Assembly (NCBI RefSeq): GCF_030055635.1
Contig: NZ_JASFYM010000005.1
Span: 1 to 64,000 of the forward strand
From: Methanothrix sp.
Lineage (GTDB): Archaea; Halobacteriota; Methanosarcinia; Methanotrichales; Methanotrichaceae
DNA length: 64,000 nucleotides
Direction of reading: 5' to 3'
In this document: positions 55,050 to 64,000 of the stretch, piece by piece
Layout: every line of letters starts with the position of its first letter
How positions within the stretch are numbered: position 1 is the first letter of the stretch
Notes under the pieces: model-generated
What the model was told of the DNA's origin: nothing
Seen by the model: the letters and a program-made list of their open reading frames with translations, nothing else
Database searches by the model: none
Position numbers and translations under genes: made by a program

Positions 55050-57487
55050 GCTTGAACGTTCTGGTGCAGGCTGAAAAATCCAGGATTCTTCTGCTGCCAA
55101 TAAAGGATGACAGGGTTGTCTTCGAGGGGTATCTGCGCATAAAGGATACCCCGAGCGGACCGAGACCATACAAGTTTCTTGTGAAGAAAGATACCGAGAG
55201 GTATCTCCCCCCAGACGATTCTGTGAAGCTGCTCCGGAAGGCGAGGGGCATCTTTGTGGTCGATGGAGACGGACCCCTGGAGCAGAGGTTCGTCGAGCTT
55301 CTGAATGCATACCAGCTCAAGCACCGCAGGGTCTCTGTATGCCAGCACTGTCTTGGAAGAAGAAGGGTCACGCTTCTCGGAGAGGACTCTGTGAGTTACA
55401 GGGGCTCCAGAATATGCTACAGATGCGCGGTCGATGAGATAAACCGGGAGGCTGAGTTCCGGGGGATCGGGAGATCCGGGAGAAGGTATCTTGCGGGAAT
55501 ACTTGCGAGGAGGCGGGACCTGGATGAGGTTATGGATCTTCTCAACCTCCAGAGGATAGACCCGGACCTCACGCGGTTCGATGTCATACCCGCCTCTGAG
55601 GAGGTCGCATCTCTGAGCCTTGATGAGATCCAGATCCCCGCAGAGCTCAGGGATCATCTGAAGAGACGGCTCAGCAATCTGCTGCCCGTCCAGGCGATGG
55701 CTGTGAGAAGGGGGCTCCTCGAGGGAAGAAGCCTTCTTGTTGTATCGGCGACAGCTACAGGAAAGAGCCTGATCGGGGAGATCGCTGGCATCAGGAACCT
55801 GATCGAGGGAAGGGGAAAGCTCCTTTTTCTCGTCCCGCTGGTCGCCCTGGCCAACCAGAAGTTCGAGCAGCTCTCCGGTTATTCTGAGCTGGGGTTCAGG
55901 ACATCAATAAAGGTGGGCGTGAGCCGCATACGTCTTGGAAGGAATTTCAGCCTGCCGACGGATCTTGACGCAGATATCATCGTCGGAACATATGAGGGCA
56001 TCGACCAGGTTCTCCGGAGCGGCAGGAGCCTTGGCAGGATAGGGACGGTGGTCATAGACGAGGTCCACATGCTCGAGGATCCCGAGCGCGGCCACAGGCT
56101 CGCAGGAATGATCGCAAGGCTCAGGTTCGTCGCTCCCCGGGCGCAGTTCATCTACCTCTCAGCGACCGTCGGAAATCCGGCAGCTCTCGCAAAGAGGCTC
56201 GGCGCGGAGCTGGTCGAGTACGAGATAAGGCCCGTGCCCATAGAGAGGCACCTGATCTTCACGTCGCCAGTGGATAAGCTGCATCTGATAAGAAAACTTG
56301 TGGGCGCCGGGGCGTCTGTGAGGTCTTCAACGGGATACAAAGGGCAGACGATAATATTCACGAACTCCAGGAAGAAGTGCTTCTCGCTCGCACAGTCGAT
56401 TCCAGGAGCCGTCGCGTATCATGCGGGTCTTCAGTACCATGAGCGGAAGAGGATTGAGGAGCTCTTCGCTCAGGGGAAGATCAATGCGGTCGTCACGACA
56501 TCTGCGCTGGCAGCAGGTGTGGATTTTCCTGCATCCCAGGTGATATTCGAGACGCTTGCTATGGGCATCGAATGGCTCACCGTCCATGAGTTCAACCAGA
56601 TGCTGGGCAGGGCAGGCAGGCCCGGGTACCATGACAGGGGTCTCGTGTACATACTCGCAGAGCCCGGGAGGCATTACAGCGGAACCGAGAGCGAGGATGA
56701 GGTCGCCCTGAGGCTTCTCAGCAGCTCTGTTGAGGACGTCTCCCCAAATTACGAGGAGCAGCAGCAGCTCGAGGAGGTTCTCGCAAACACAGCTGTCGCC
56801 AGGTCCATGGACGAGCTGAGGGAGCTGCACAGGCTCACGATCGGTCTCGACGATCTCTATAGATCCCTAGATCTCCTTCGCGAGAGGGATCTCGTGAGGG
56901 GCATATCCCCAACAAGGCTCGGCAGGGTGGTGGCAGCGCACTTCCTGAGCCCGGAGCAGGCGGATCTTGTTGTAAAAGGCATGGAAGCAGGAAAATCCCC
57001 TCTGGAGATCTCTGTCGATCTCGAGCAGTTCGATGCCCTCTTCCTTAGGGCGGCAGACCAGATATCATTCAGGATAAGAATGCCTGTGGCCCAGAGGGTC
57101 TTCCAGGGATCGTTCTTCGATCTGATCTCCAGCCCGGATCTCCTCAGGCTCGACCGGAGCATACAGGAGGAGTGCCTCAGGTTCGCGAGGGATTTCATGC
57201 GATGCAACTGCAGGGAGGCGCCGTACTGCGGATGTGTGGAGCGGGCAGTCTCGATGAGGATTCTGGAGATGAGATCTGAAGGAAAGGATCCGAAGGAGAT
57301 CCTGGACGCCTTAAGCGACGATTACGGGATCTACGGATACGAGGGGGATCTGATAAACTACCTGGACCAGATCGTCAGGTACCTGGAGGCCATAGAGTCG
57401 ATGGCCAGAGTCCTGGGGAGATCGGAGATTGCAGAGGAGGCTGCCAGATCGAAGAGGCGAATCGAGGAGGGGAGTGCGGAAGGGTGA
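55046..57487 (+). CDS. Superfamily II DEAD/DEAH-type helicase (COG1202 type)
   Basis: 813 aa. An N-terminal DUF5814-like part (1-200) contains a zinc site (CQHCLG and CYRC). The helicase core has Q-like LLPVQAMAV, Walker A SATATGKS near 235, DEVH near 345, SATVGN, FTNSRKKC and GRAGRPGYHDRG. The C-terminal part has a winged-helix-like region and cysteines (CNCREAPYCGC), possibly a cluster or zinc site. The layout resembles Hel308/Ski2-like helicases of archaea; the substrate is unknown. ATG at 55046. Confidence 0.9.
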   Translation: MSLNVLVQAEKSRILLLPIKDDRVVFEGYLRIKDTPSGPRPYKFLVKKDTERYLPPDDSVKLLRKARGIFVVDGDGPLEQRFVELLNAYQLKHRRVSVCQHCLGRRRVTLLGEDSVSYRGSRICYRCAVDEINREAEFRGIGRSGRRYLAGILARRRDLDEVMDLLNLQRIDPDLTRFDVIPASEEVASLSLDEIQIPAELRDHLKRRLSNLLPVQAMAVRRGLLEGRSLLVVSATATGKSLIGEIAGIRNLIEGRGKLLFLVPLVALANQKFEQLSGYSELGFRTSIKVGVSRIRLGRNFSLPTDLDADIIVGTYEGIDQVLRSGRSLGRIGTVVIDEVHMLEDPERGHRLAGMIARLRFVAPRAQFIYLSATVGNPAALAKRLGAELVEYEIRPVPIERHLIFTSPVDKLHLIRKLVGAGASVRSSTGYKGQTIIFTNSRKKCFSLAQSIPGAVAYHAGLQYHERKRIEELFAQGKINAVVTTSALAAGVDFPASQVIFETLAMGIEWLTVHEFNQMLGRAGRPGYHDRGLVYILAEPGRHYSGTESEDEVALRLLSSSVEDVSPNYEEQQQLEEVLANTAVARSMDELRELHRLTIGLDDLYRSLDLLRERDLVRGISPTRLGRVVAAHFLSPEQADLVVKGMEAGKSPLEISVDLEQFDALFLRAADQISFRIRMPVAQRVFQGSFFDLISSPDLLRLDRSIQEECLRFARDFMRCNCREAPYCGCVERAVSMRILEMRSEGKDPKEILDALSDDYGIYGYEGDLINYLDQIVRYLEAIESMARVLGRSEIAEEAARSKRRIEEGSAEG

Positions 57488-57588
57488 GAGAGAAGAAACG
57501 GCAACCATGGCCTTCAGAAAAGCGGGCAGAGCTACATAGTGAATGAAGGTAAAAAATGGTGGGGCGGTGCCCCGCAGCCTGAATCTCC

Positions 57589-58275
57589 TTACGACAGACC
57601 GGCGCCCATGCCTATTCCTGGCGGTATTATGCTGGCAGGCGATGAGAAGATCTCCTCCTTCTTCTCGGTCACATCGAAGAACTTCCTCGTGCTCAGCTGT
57701 GTCGGCTTTGTTGCTGTGGTCTGCTCCGTCTCTGTCACATTCGTCTGAGCAGCCGGCGCAGGCGGTGCAGCCTCAGCGATGACCGCAGGCGTGTATACAG
57801 ATGTGTCCGGATTTATCCACATCGCCGTGAACTTTCCGTTATCTACAGGACCCGTCGGGCTGTACACGCTGTAGGTGCCTGTAATGGTATCCTCTGAATA
57901 GCTGCCCTTCAGCACGATGGGCACCAGAGTCCTGCCCTTCAGCGCTGTCATAACAAGATCCACGCTGCTGCCGTTCACGGTTCCAACAACAACGCCGTTC
58001 CACGGCTCAGCGCCCTCGTACTTTGCAGAGCCGAAGAGCTCAGACCCGCTCTGGTTCAGCGCCATTGTTATCTGCTCCCCGCTGCTCAGGCTCAGGGACC
58101 AGATGTACTGGAGGCTCAGCGGAGCCGCCTCAGCAGTCACATTCGATGTCGCATTCGCATCCAGTGTCACATTATCCATGCTCATGGTGGCATTCCCCGC
58201 CTCCACGGCCTGATCCTCGCACATCCCAGCACCGATGATGAGCGCGAACAGCACGCCTATTGATAGAAACCTCAT
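57589..58275 (-). CDS. Secreted, probably lipid-anchored protein, paralogue of the protein at 15824-16465
   Basis: 228 aa. MRFLSIGVLFALIIGAGMCE ends in a lipobox-like GAGMC, so a lipid anchor at the Cys is possible. A Thr/Asn-rich stretch with several NxS/T sites leads to a beta domain (LQYIWSLSLSSGEQITMALN, GSAKYEG, VLKGSYSEDTITGTYSVYS) shared with the protein near 16 kb. A linker with Ala/Pro/Thr and a hydrophobic end (SSPASIIPPGIGMGAGLS) follow. Function unknown. Confidence 0.75.
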   Translation of the reverse strand: MRFLSIGVLFALIIGAGMCEDQAVEAGNATMSMDNVTLDANATSNVTAEAAPLSLQYIWSLSLSSGEQITMALNQSGSELFGSAKYEGAEPWNGVVVGTVNGSSVDLVMTALKGRTLVPIVLKGSYSEDTITGTYSVYSPTGPVDNGKFTAMWINPDTSVYTPAVIAEAAPPAPAAQTNVTETEQTTATKPTQLSTRKFFDVTEKKEEIFSSPASIIPPGIGMGAGLS

Positions 58276-58510
58276 CAGCAAGATACAACCTCCTCGAATT
58301 CGTCACTTGCCTATGTCCATGGCAGAGGGATCTGATCGCATAATAAGCTTTTCGTCGTAGATCGGGTAGGGAAAATGACGGAATCATCAGAGTGCTCGTG
58401 AGATCGATTCGTCTTTAGTCGAAATTGAGCCTGCCGGGGTATCCCGCCTGTGTCACCGGGGATCTGCAGCGGCTCTGGATGCTCCTGGCGACCTGAGCAT
58501 GTGTGATCTC

Positions 58511-58555
58511 ATCTACAGCCTGAAGACTGGAGTTTGCGCCCTGCTGCTCTCTATC
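58511..58555 (-). repeat. Decayed left-end hairpin of the IS200/IS605-type element
   Basis: The stretch matches 239-282 with a few changes (CTCCAG and CTGTAG replace the perfect stem; CAGCAGGGCGCAAACTCC is kept). No transposase gene is near. It is upstream of arsM. Confidence 0.55.
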
Positions 58556-58654
58556 ATGATGCAGAGTGGCTGCTTTATATCCCAGTACCTTCAACAGAAA
58601 GTACTGCCACTTTCGTGGCCCGTTAGGGTGCACGCCCCAAAAGTGGTGTCGGAA

Positions 58655-59443
58655 ATGATTGACATGCTCAGAGAAAGAGAGATCAAGAAGGCCGTGAGGG
58701 ATGGGTACTCACGGATCGCGAAACAGGCATCGTGCTGCTCGAGCTCCTGCTGTGGAACAGGATCCGCAGCGGAGATAAGCAGGAGGATCGGATACACGGA
58801 TGAGGAGATGCTCGCTGCGCCGCAGGAATCGAACCTGGGCCTCGGATGCGGGAACCCTGTGGCCATAGCCTCCCTGAAGAGGGGCGAATACGTGCTCGAT
58901 ATGGGCTCAGGTGCTGGCTTCGACTGTTTCCTGGCGGCAAGAGCCGTTGGTCCCGAGGGAATGGTCATAGGGGTGGACATGACCAGCGAGATGGTGGAAA
59001 GGGCAAGGGAAAACGCGCGGAAGGGCGGATACAGGAACGTGGACTTCAGGCAGGGAGAGCTGGAGAACCTGCCGGTCGCTGATGAATACGTCGATGTCGT
59101 CATATCCAACTGCGTGATAAACCTTGTTCCGGATAAGCGCAGAGCCTTCAGGGAGGCCTTCAGGGTCCTGAAGCCGGGAGGCAGGATGGTTGTATCAGAT
59201 GTTGTGCTTAAAAAAGAGATTCCGGAGACGGTGAGAAGATCCAGGGAGGCCTACATAGGATGCCTCGCAGGCGCGGTGACTGTGGAGGAGTACATCGATG
59301 CGATACGATCTGCCGGATTTGAGGATGTATCGATCCTCGGGGAGTCTCCATTCCCGGTCGAGTGCCTGCCTGCTGGCACCAGCAGCGCCGATCTCTCAGA
59401 GTCGGTGTGCAGCCTGAAGATATCCGCAAGAAAACCAGTTTGA
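58655..59443 (+). CDS. arsM: Arsenite S-adenosylmethyltransferase
   Basis: 262 aa. SAM-dependent methyltransferase with the motif VLDMGSGAGFDCFLAA near 85. The cysteines expected for As(III) binding occur: the cluster SCCSSSCCG near 27, SNCVINLVPDKRRAF near 150 and YIGCLAGAVTVEEY near 200. ArsM methylates arsenite to volatile or less toxic forms. The ATG at 58655 gives the typical N-terminus; an ATG at 58664 is close. It has no ars neighbours in the window. Confidence 0.92.
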   Translation: MIDMLREREIKKAVRDGYSRIAKQASCCSSSCCGTGSAAEISRRIGYTDEEMLAAPQESNLGLGCGNPVAIASLKRGEYVLDMGSGAGFDCFLAARAVGPEGMVIGVDMTSEMVERARENARKGGYRNVDFRQGELENLPVADEYVDVVISNCVINLVPDKRRAFREAFRVLKPGGRMVVSDVVLKKEIPETVRRSREAYIGCLAGAVTVEEYIDAIRSAGFEDVSILGESPFPVECLPAGTSSADLSESVCSLKISARKPV

Positions 59444-59549
59444 TGCGGCCACGGGATGCGTCGCCACATGGCGGGCGTGCTGGAATGTCTGAGATCGTGA
59501 AAAGCACCATCCTGTGGCCGGGCTCATCCAGCGGATGCATCCGCTGCTC

Positions 59550-60212
59550 TCATTCCTCCTGGACGAACTGCACGCCGACGCGGCGCATCTTGTTCAGGCG
59601 CGCGATGTTGAGCAGAAGCGGCGTGAGCCCCTCGACCTGATGCGATACGCTCAGCGGGCCGGCATCAAGCGGCCTCAGATCGCGAATCCTTCTGCACATC
59701 TCTGCCACAACATCCTTCGCATCTTTATCATCACCGCATATCGGCACATCGAACCGGAGGATCTTCTCAGCGTCCATGAGAGACTTGGCCGGTATAGTGT
59801 GAAACGCAGAGACGACCCTCACGCTCTCCGGCAGTGATCTCTTTACAAGAAACGCTGCACATCCCTCTGGAGGCGGCCTGTACTCGAAGTGGTTCGTGCG
59901 TGCCATGGGTACCACAGGCGATATCACGATCTGGTCCGAATAACAATCCCTGAGTTCAGATGTCACCATGCTCAGGCTCTCTGGAGGAACACAGAGAACG
60001 ACGACGTCTGCATCCCTGATTGCGTTTGCGTTATCTGCTCCATGCATCGCCGTTTCGATTCCCAGAGATCGCATGTATTTGCTGAGCTCTGCCGCGCTCT
60101 CCTGGGCCCGCTCCGCCTTTCTGGACCCGATGATCACATCATAATGCGGGGCCCAGCGAACCGCAAACCCATTACCGATATCCCCTGTACCACCAACTAG
60201 AGCAACCCTCAT
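59550..60212 (-). CDS. fno: F420H2:NADP oxidoreductase
   Basis: 220 aa. The enzyme transfers hydride between F420H2 and NADP+, supplying NADPH for synthesis. The N-terminal dinucleotide fold begins VALVGGTGDIGNGFAVRWA, with NADP-specific SRKAERAQE; VLCVPPESL and VSAFHTIPAKSLMDAE are family-specific. The C-terminus (DAGPLSVSHQVEGLTPLLLNIARLNK) forms the F420 site. The gene is single; ATG at 60210-60212. Confidence 0.95.
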   Translation of the reverse strand: MRVALVGGTGDIGNGFAVRWAPHYDVIIGSRKAERAQESAAELSKYMRSLGIETAMHGADNANAIRDADVVVLCVPPESLSMVTSELRDCYSDQIVISPVVPMARTNHFEYRPPPEGCAAFLVKRSLPESVRVVSAFHTIPAKSLMDAEKILRFDVPICGDDKDAKDVVAEMCRRIRDLRPLDAGPLSVSHQVEGLTPLLLNIARLNKMRRVGVQFVQEE

Positions 60213-60333
60213 GGGCTAGAGGCTGCATATACATGATATTTATTCTTTTCTGAAAAAGAAAGTTGGTATTAATGATGATAGTAGGGTGGCAGGCAAAGGA
60301 TGATAGTAGCAAAATACAATAGTAGTATAAATA

Positions 60334-60663
60334 TTAGTGCATAATGATTGTTCTCAGAATCCACGACGCCACCGCGTATACTGCCATGCCCAGTGCTATC
60401 GACAGCCAGACGCCGAGGCGTTCAAAGGTGAACAGCACGGTCAGGACATAGGCAATCCAGGCAGGCGTGAAAAGCAGAAGGCCTCTCGCATACTCACAGA
60501 GATCAGCGCTGCTCCCCTCCATGGATATCAGTATGAATGTGAGGGCTGTGAGCACGGGAAACGTGGCGATGAAGGCTGAGAGCGTCCCGCGGCCTGAGCT
60601 GCCGAGATGAACGACGAGCGCTGTGATGGCCCCACCAAGCACGAAGTAGATCAGCAGACGCAT
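60334..60663 (-). CDS. Small membrane protein, DUF3147/GlpM-like
   Basis: 109 aa with four hydrophobic spans (LLIYFVLGGAITALVVHLG, TLSAFIATFPVLTALTFILI, ARGLLLFTPAWIAYVLTVLF, LGVWLSIALGMAVYAVASWIL). The arrangement resembles DUF3147/GlpM-like proteins, with the helix-break FPVLTALT. The function is unknown. It is flanked by AT-rich intergenic DNA on both sides. Confidence 0.65.
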   Translation of the reverse strand: MRLLIYFVLGGAITALVVHLGSSGRGTLSAFIATFPVLTALTFILISMEGSSADLCEYARGLLLFTPAWIAYVLTVLFTFERLGVWLSIALGMAVYAVASWILRTIIMH

Positions 60664-60928
60664 GTGACCTCTTTAAGAAGAAGGGATGGCACGAGATGCG
60701 AAAGGGAGTAGCAATGAAGGGGGTAATTAAACGCGACCTCGTGCCACATGTACATATGCCTGCAATGCTCTCGAAGCATTACAGTTATCATTATCATATA
60801 CCTTCTTCCTTATTAACTTTTAGGTTCTCAATTATGGGCTGAAGATCTTCCTGCCAGATTTCGTGTTTTCCGGATTGGATCCGGTCGATTGCCAGGAAAG
60901 ATCTGGTGCTGGATTCTCAAACATCCCA

Positions 60929-61984
60929 TCAGGCGAGCAGAGAAACCAGATCCCTCAAAGTAGCATCGGTCTTTATACCAACTCCCGTGAAGTGCGTCCT
61001 GGAAGCCCTGTAGCCATGCTCCAGCAGATCTGATATGACGGATTCGACCTTCGACGGTGTGATTCTCAGCCTCCTGCAGATCTTATGATGATCGTAGTAA
61101 AACGGCACATCAACCTCCTCAGAGCATAGTAATACTAATCTGTGGGCCCTGCTCTCAGGATCGAGTCTGTTCAGAGCTGCTTTTAGGGTATCCTTATTGT
61201 GAAGCGGGCCAAGCCAGAGAGGCCCTGCAGTGCAGGTCCTTCCTCCACAGAAGCTGCACGTGCCAGAGGATGTGCAGCCCATTCCCATCCTCAAACTCCA
61301 GCCTCCGCAACCGAAGCAGTGCTCGACGTATCCCATGGACTCTAGTGCCTCATCAGCCTCGCGCGCGCCCTTCTTTATTCGCAGATGCAGGCGAACGTAG
61401 TGCTCCGTGGCGTATGATAGCAGAGGTATCCCCCGTCTGTCAGCCCTCGCCAGCTCTCTTATCACAGCTCCCATCAGGATCCGCACGCCCATCTCCCTGT
61501 GGTACTCTGTGTTCAGAGGGACCGCGAGATACTTCCTGATGCCGCTCCGGAGATGCGCCCCGCAGAGTGGAGCGGTATCCGTGGCCGTTATGAACAGATA
61601 CGATCTCGCGGAGGATGCTGCAGGAGCCAGAAACTGCGCGGGGGAGCCGAATGGATCGAGATCGATCGCCTCGAACCGTCTCCTGCTCATGATAGCACTG
61701 GCGCTCTCGCAGGTCACCTCGCAGTCTGAGATATCATTCAGAGCAAGGTTCTCCCGGATGCGCTGGCATGCTGAAGGGCTGATGTCGTTCATCACAACCC
61801 GCTCGACGCCCGCCTCCTTTCTTACCCTGATGCCGCGTATGCCGCTGGCAGAGAACGCATCCAGGTACTCCTTTATTCCGAGCTCTGAGGCCATCGCGAC
61901 GCAGATATCTCTGTTGGTTCTCATTCTGGGATTGTAGAAGACCCCGTCTGTGTCCACCCTGACCGAGCCCTCCACTGCGATCAT
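60929..61984 (-). CDS. trm1: tRNA (guanine26-N2)-dimethyltransferase
   Basis: 351 aa. Trm1 methylates G26 of tRNAs using SAM. Motifs: VFYNPRMRTNRD near 15, FSASGIRGIRVRKEAGVERVVMND near 45, AIDLDPFGSPAQFLAPA near 105 (catalytic motif), CGAHLRSGIRKY, and a zinc-like C-terminal set (CFGCGGW, CSFCGGRTC). It is the last gene of a unit with the zinc-ribbon protein and the HDAC-type enzyme; the gap to the latter is 15 bp. The spliced tRNA-Ser of this window carries G26. Confidence 0.96.
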   Translation of the reverse strand: MIAVEGSVRVDTDGVFYNPRMRTNRDICVAMASELGIKEYLDAFSASGIRGIRVRKEAGVERVVMNDISPSACQRIRENLALNDISDCEVTCESASAIMSRRRFEAIDLDPFGSPAQFLAPAASSARSYLFITATDTAPLCGAHLRSGIRKYLAVPLNTEYHREMGVRILMGAVIRELARADRRGIPLLSYATEHYVRLHLRIKKGAREADEALESMGYVEHCFGCGGWSLRMGMGCTSSGTCSFCGGRTCTAGPLWLGPLHNKDTLKAALNRLDPESRAHRLVLLCSEEVDVPFYYDHHKICRRLRITPSKVESVISDLLEHGYRASRTHFTGVGIKTDATLRDLVSLLA

Positions 61985-61999
61985 TGAGTGGCCTCGCGT

Positions 62000-63112
62000 T
62001 TAGAATATGTCGCCGTGTATGATCGTCAGCCTTCTCTTCAGGTTTGCCACGGTCTCGATCAGCTCCCTTGGGACATCCCTCTTCGTCTTGGGCCGATCCG
62101 GAAGGGAGAGCGGGGGTCGCCCTATCATTTTCATTATCGCATCGACCCACCACTTCGGGAGCTCCTCCGGCATCTCCTGTCCCCGCAGGGTCTGGAATGC
62201 AAGCGTCCATGCGAGCGGCACAACCTCCAGGTTGTAGCCGCCACCGCCCAGTGCGAGCATCCTCCCATTCGCGTACTCATCTGTGAGCTCCTTTATCCTG
62301 CGAACGAGATAGCCGTAGCCTTCAAGCGTGAGATCGAGGCTCGCAAGGGGATCGGCATAGTGCGTATCGACGCCGAGCTGCGCGACAACCGCGTCAGGCC
62401 TGAACCATCTGAACAGCGCTGGGATGACGGACTCGAAGGCGTACCTGTAGCACTCATCCTCCGCATTCATCGGCATCGGTATGTTCGCTGAGTAGCCGTA
62501 TCCTTCACCGCTTCCGATCTCGTCCACGAATCCTGTTCCTGGGAAGAGGTACTTTCCGGACTCATGAATGGATATCGTCAGTACTGACGGATCCTCGTAG
62601 AAGATGTACTGCACGCCATCGCCATGATGAGCATCGATATCTATGTATAGAACCCTCTTGAAGCGCTTCCTAAGTGCGCGAATTCCGAGGGCGCAATCGT
62701 TGAACACGCAGAATCCAGACGCTCTCGCAGGGAATGCGTGATGGAGACCGCCGGCGAGGTTGAATGCCACACATGGCTCTGAAGCAACACGCTTTGCGGC
62801 CTCGATGCTGGCTCCGGCGATCAGCGCGCTGGCGTCGTAAATTCCTGGAAAAATCGGGGTGTCAGGCTCGTCCAGGCCGAGAGCCGGATCCGGCCTCTCA
62901 TCCTTCACCGCCTGGATGTACCCTGGATCGTGGACCATGAGGAGGTCGCTCTCGCTCGCGTAGTACGGCTCCTGAACTTCTGTATCGTATCCGAGAAAGA
63001 ACCCGTACTCCTCGATCATCCTGTAGGTGAGCATGATCCGCGCTGGCTGCAGCGGGTGTTCTGGGCCGAAGCTGTAGCCCATGAACATATCTGTATAGTA
63101 TAGATAGATCAT
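62000..63112 (-). CDS. Histone deacetylase superfamily protein (AcuC/HDAC-like)
   Basis: 370 aa. Class I HDAC-type motifs are clear: [22 protein letters not shown] at the start, [22 protein letters not shown] with the catalytic His pair, [39 protein letters not shown] with zinc ligands, [17 protein letters not shown] and [10 protein letters not shown]. The substrate may be an acetylated protein (for example chromatin proteins or acetyl-CoA synthetase) or an acetylpolyamine. It overlaps the zinc-ribbon start gene by 4 bp. Confidence 0.94.
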   Translation of the reverse strand: MIYLYYTDMFMGYSFGPEHPLQPARIMLTYRMIEEYGFFLGYDTEVQEPYYASESDLLMVHDPGYIQAVKDERPDPALGLDEPDTPIFPGIYDASALIAGASIEAAKRVASEPCVAFNLAGGLHHAFPARASGFCVFNDCALGIRALRKRFKRVLYIDIDAHHGDGVQYIFYEDPSVLTISIHESGKYLFPGTGFVDEIGSGEGYGYSANIPMPMNAEDECYRYAFESVIPALFRWFRPDAVVAQLGVDTHYADPLASLDLTLEGYGYLVRRIKELTDEYANGRMLALGGGGYNLEVVPLAWTLAFQTLRGQEMPEELPKWWVDAIMKMIGRPPLSLPDRPKTKRDVPRELIETVANLKRRLTIIHGDIF

Positions 63113-63303
63113 TTATAGCCCTTTTCCACCAGACCTTCGCTCCAGTAGTTATCACATCTGGGGCAATAGTATATAGTTTCAACGATTATCTTCTTCCAGC
63201 TCTGGGCATCGAGAGCCCGCCGCAGCTCCTTGGGCAGGCACTCGTTCCCGCACTTCGGGCAGAACGGGACGAACTGGTCGAGAACGCTCTGGTCTTCCTC
63301 CAA
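63109..63303 (-). CDS. Small zinc-ribbon protein
   Basis: 64 aa. Two CxxC pairs, FCPKCGNE near 14 and [10 protein letters not shown] near 47, separated by a helix, form a zinc ribbon. It is the first gene of the HDAC-Trm1 unit and its stop overlaps the HDAC start by 4 bp (ATGA), indicating joint translation. It may be a helper or a nucleic acid-binding piece for these enzymes; function unknown. Confidence 0.82.
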   Translation of the reverse strand: MEEDQSVLDQFVPFCPKCGNECLPKELRRALDAQSWKKIIVETIYYCPRCDNYWSEGLVEKGYK

Positions 63304-63454
63304 CTCTGCGACCTCCTTCGCGCCGGGAATCCTGAGGTATGCGAAGATCCGCTGGGATATAAGCTATGCGCATATCATGGATCCAATCAGGATACCTGGA
63401 GCCCTCGATCTTCTGGATCCAGACATTCGGTAAAGCGCAAAGCGGTCACAAACC

Positions 63455-63465
63455 TTTTTATATAT
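63455..63465 (+). promoter_or_regulatory. TATA box of the spt5-rpl11 operon
   Basis: TTTTTATATAT is a strong TATA box about 27 bp before the spt5 ATG at 63487, so the messenger is probably leaderless. Confidence 0.65.
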
Positions 63466-63486
63466 GGTTTATCCTCTAGACTGAGG

Positions 63487-63948
63487 ATGTCCGAGACCAG
63501 CATATACGTAGTCAAGACAACAGCAAATCAGGAGCGAGCAGTCGCGAACCTGGTCGCCCAGATAGCGAGAAAGGACAAGCTGGACATACGGGCGATACTC
63601 GTTCCTGATGTGCTGAAGGGCTACGTACTGGTGGAGGCTTCGGCCCCAGAGATAGTGGAGCAGGCTATCCAGGGGGTTCCACATGCGCGCTCTGTGATAA
63701 AAGGCGCATCCAGCTTCGCAGAGATAGAGCACTTCCTGACGCCAAAGCCTGCGGTCGTTGGCATAAGTGAGGGCGCCATTGTGGAGCTGATCTCCGGTCC
63801 GTTCAAGGGCGAGATGGCAAGGGTGAAGCGGGTCGACTCAGCCAAAGAGGAGATAACCGTGGAGCTCTTCGAGGCCATGGTGCCCATACCCATAACGGTC
63901 AGAGGAGATCACGTAAGAGTCCTTAGCAAAGAAGAGGCTCAGAGGTGA
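63487..63948 (+). CDS. spt5: Transcription elongation factor Spt5 (NusG homologue)
   Basis: 153 aa. The NGN domain ([25 protein letters not shown] ... [16 protein letters not shown] ... [14 protein letters not shown]) and one KOW domain ([35 protein letters not shown]) are both complete. Spt5 binds the RNA polymerase clamp and keeps it processive. secE, often found just upstream in archaea, is not seen here. rpl11 follows after 6 bp. Confidence 0.97.
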   Translation: MSETSIYVVKTTANQERAVANLVAQIARKDKLDIRAILVPDVLKGYVLVEASAPEIVEQAIQGVPHARSVIKGASSFAEIEHFLTPKPAVVGISEGAIVELISGPFKGEMARVKRVDSAKEEITVELFEAMVPIPITVRGDHVRVLSKEEAQR

Positions 63949-63954
63949 ACAATA

Positions 63955-64000
63955 TTGGCTAATGTCGTCGAGGCGCTGGTATCAGGTGGCAAGGCAACTG
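63955..64000 (+). CDS. rpl11: Ribosomal protein L11, N-terminal part (runs off the window)
   Basis: From the TTG at 63955 the frame reads MANVVEALVSGGKAT, matching the start of archaeal L11 (usually MAxVVEVLVPGGKAT). L11 forms the base of the ribosomal stalk and commonly follows spt5 in archaea. Only 15 residues are visible. Confidence 0.88.
   Translation, partial: MANVVEALVSGGKAT

Noticed and set aside
63304-63486. secE upstream of spt5
   Set aside because: No frame with a membrane span of the right kind exists; only an 18-residue non-hydrophobic frame occurs.

Overview
The window is chromosomal DNA of a methanogenic euryarchaeon. Three methanogenesis marker proteins (marker 2, 4 and 9), an archaeal thermosome, a Cdc48/VAT ATPase, an ether-lipid synthase (GGGP synthase), an NADPH:F420 oxidoreductase, Spt5, L11 and L40e, archaeal TATA boxes 25-30 bp upstream of leaderless starts, and BHB-type tRNA introns all point the same way. 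The glyA-folD pair, the iron-sulfur flavoprotein and the many secreted repeat proteins fit the Methanosarcinales. My best guess, from memory and not verified, is Methanothrix (Methanosaeta), probably a thermophilic species.

Layout. 1-8.7 kb: start of a TnpB-type IS200/IS605 gene, the Mrp/NBP35 ATPase, a CobT-like protein, a Toprim-like protein, a secreted nuclease-like protein, a 1.3-kb gene-poor stretch holding a 117-bp transposon relic, and the arsR-like/cdc48 operon. 9-18 kb: TiaS, a flavodoxin/PNPOx fusion, the thermosome, several secreted or membrane proteins, and gpmI. 18-25 kb: guaAA-YkgJ pair, tRNA-Val/tRNA-Phe, a NosD-like beta-helix protein, and an operon of marker 9, a CitG-like protein and DUF447. 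25-31 kb: a giant DUF11-type surface protein and endonuclease Q with a PCNA box. 32-34 kb: marker 2 and marker 4. 34.5-38.9 kb: tRNA-Trp with a guide-RNA intron, tRNA-Lys, CorA, an AAA ATPase and an ACT-domain regulator. 39-45 kb: gpmA, DUF1614, iron-sulfur flavoprotein, a gene-poor stretch, and a secreted DJ-1/rubredoxin fusion. 45.5-51.3 kb: glyA-folD-DUF2121-mobA operon, then tRNA-Ser, L40e, GGGP synthase and an M24 peptidase on the same strand. 51.6-57.5 kb: surface protein, wecB, two winged-helix regulators and a COG1202-type helicase. 57.6-64 kb: a secreted protein, ArsM, Fno, the zinc-ribbon/HDAC/Trm1 operon, and spt5-rpl11 leaving the window.

The most unusual observations are RNA and repeat features. 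A tRNA-Ser(CGA) gene at 51118-51267 is interrupted twice, in the D arm and in the T loop, with good bulge-helix-bulge motifs at both sites. A family of about 115-bp MITE-like elements is spread over the window; three copies, and one related element, still have perfect 8-bp flanking duplications. Several solitary left-end hairpins of an IS200/IS605-type element (PATE-like) sit at gene ends. The tRNA-Trp intron carries C/D boxes whose guides obey the N+5 rule for positions 34 and 39.

How the genes work together: C1 and cofactor functions (GlyA/FolD, MobA, Fno, marker 2/4/9, CitG-like/DUF447), tRNA maturation (TiaS, Trm1, intron-containing tRNAs), protein quality control (Cdc48, thermosome), DNA repair (EndoQ) and a large investment in secreted surface proteins. 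Family names come from recognition of motifs in the translated sequence; no database search was possible.
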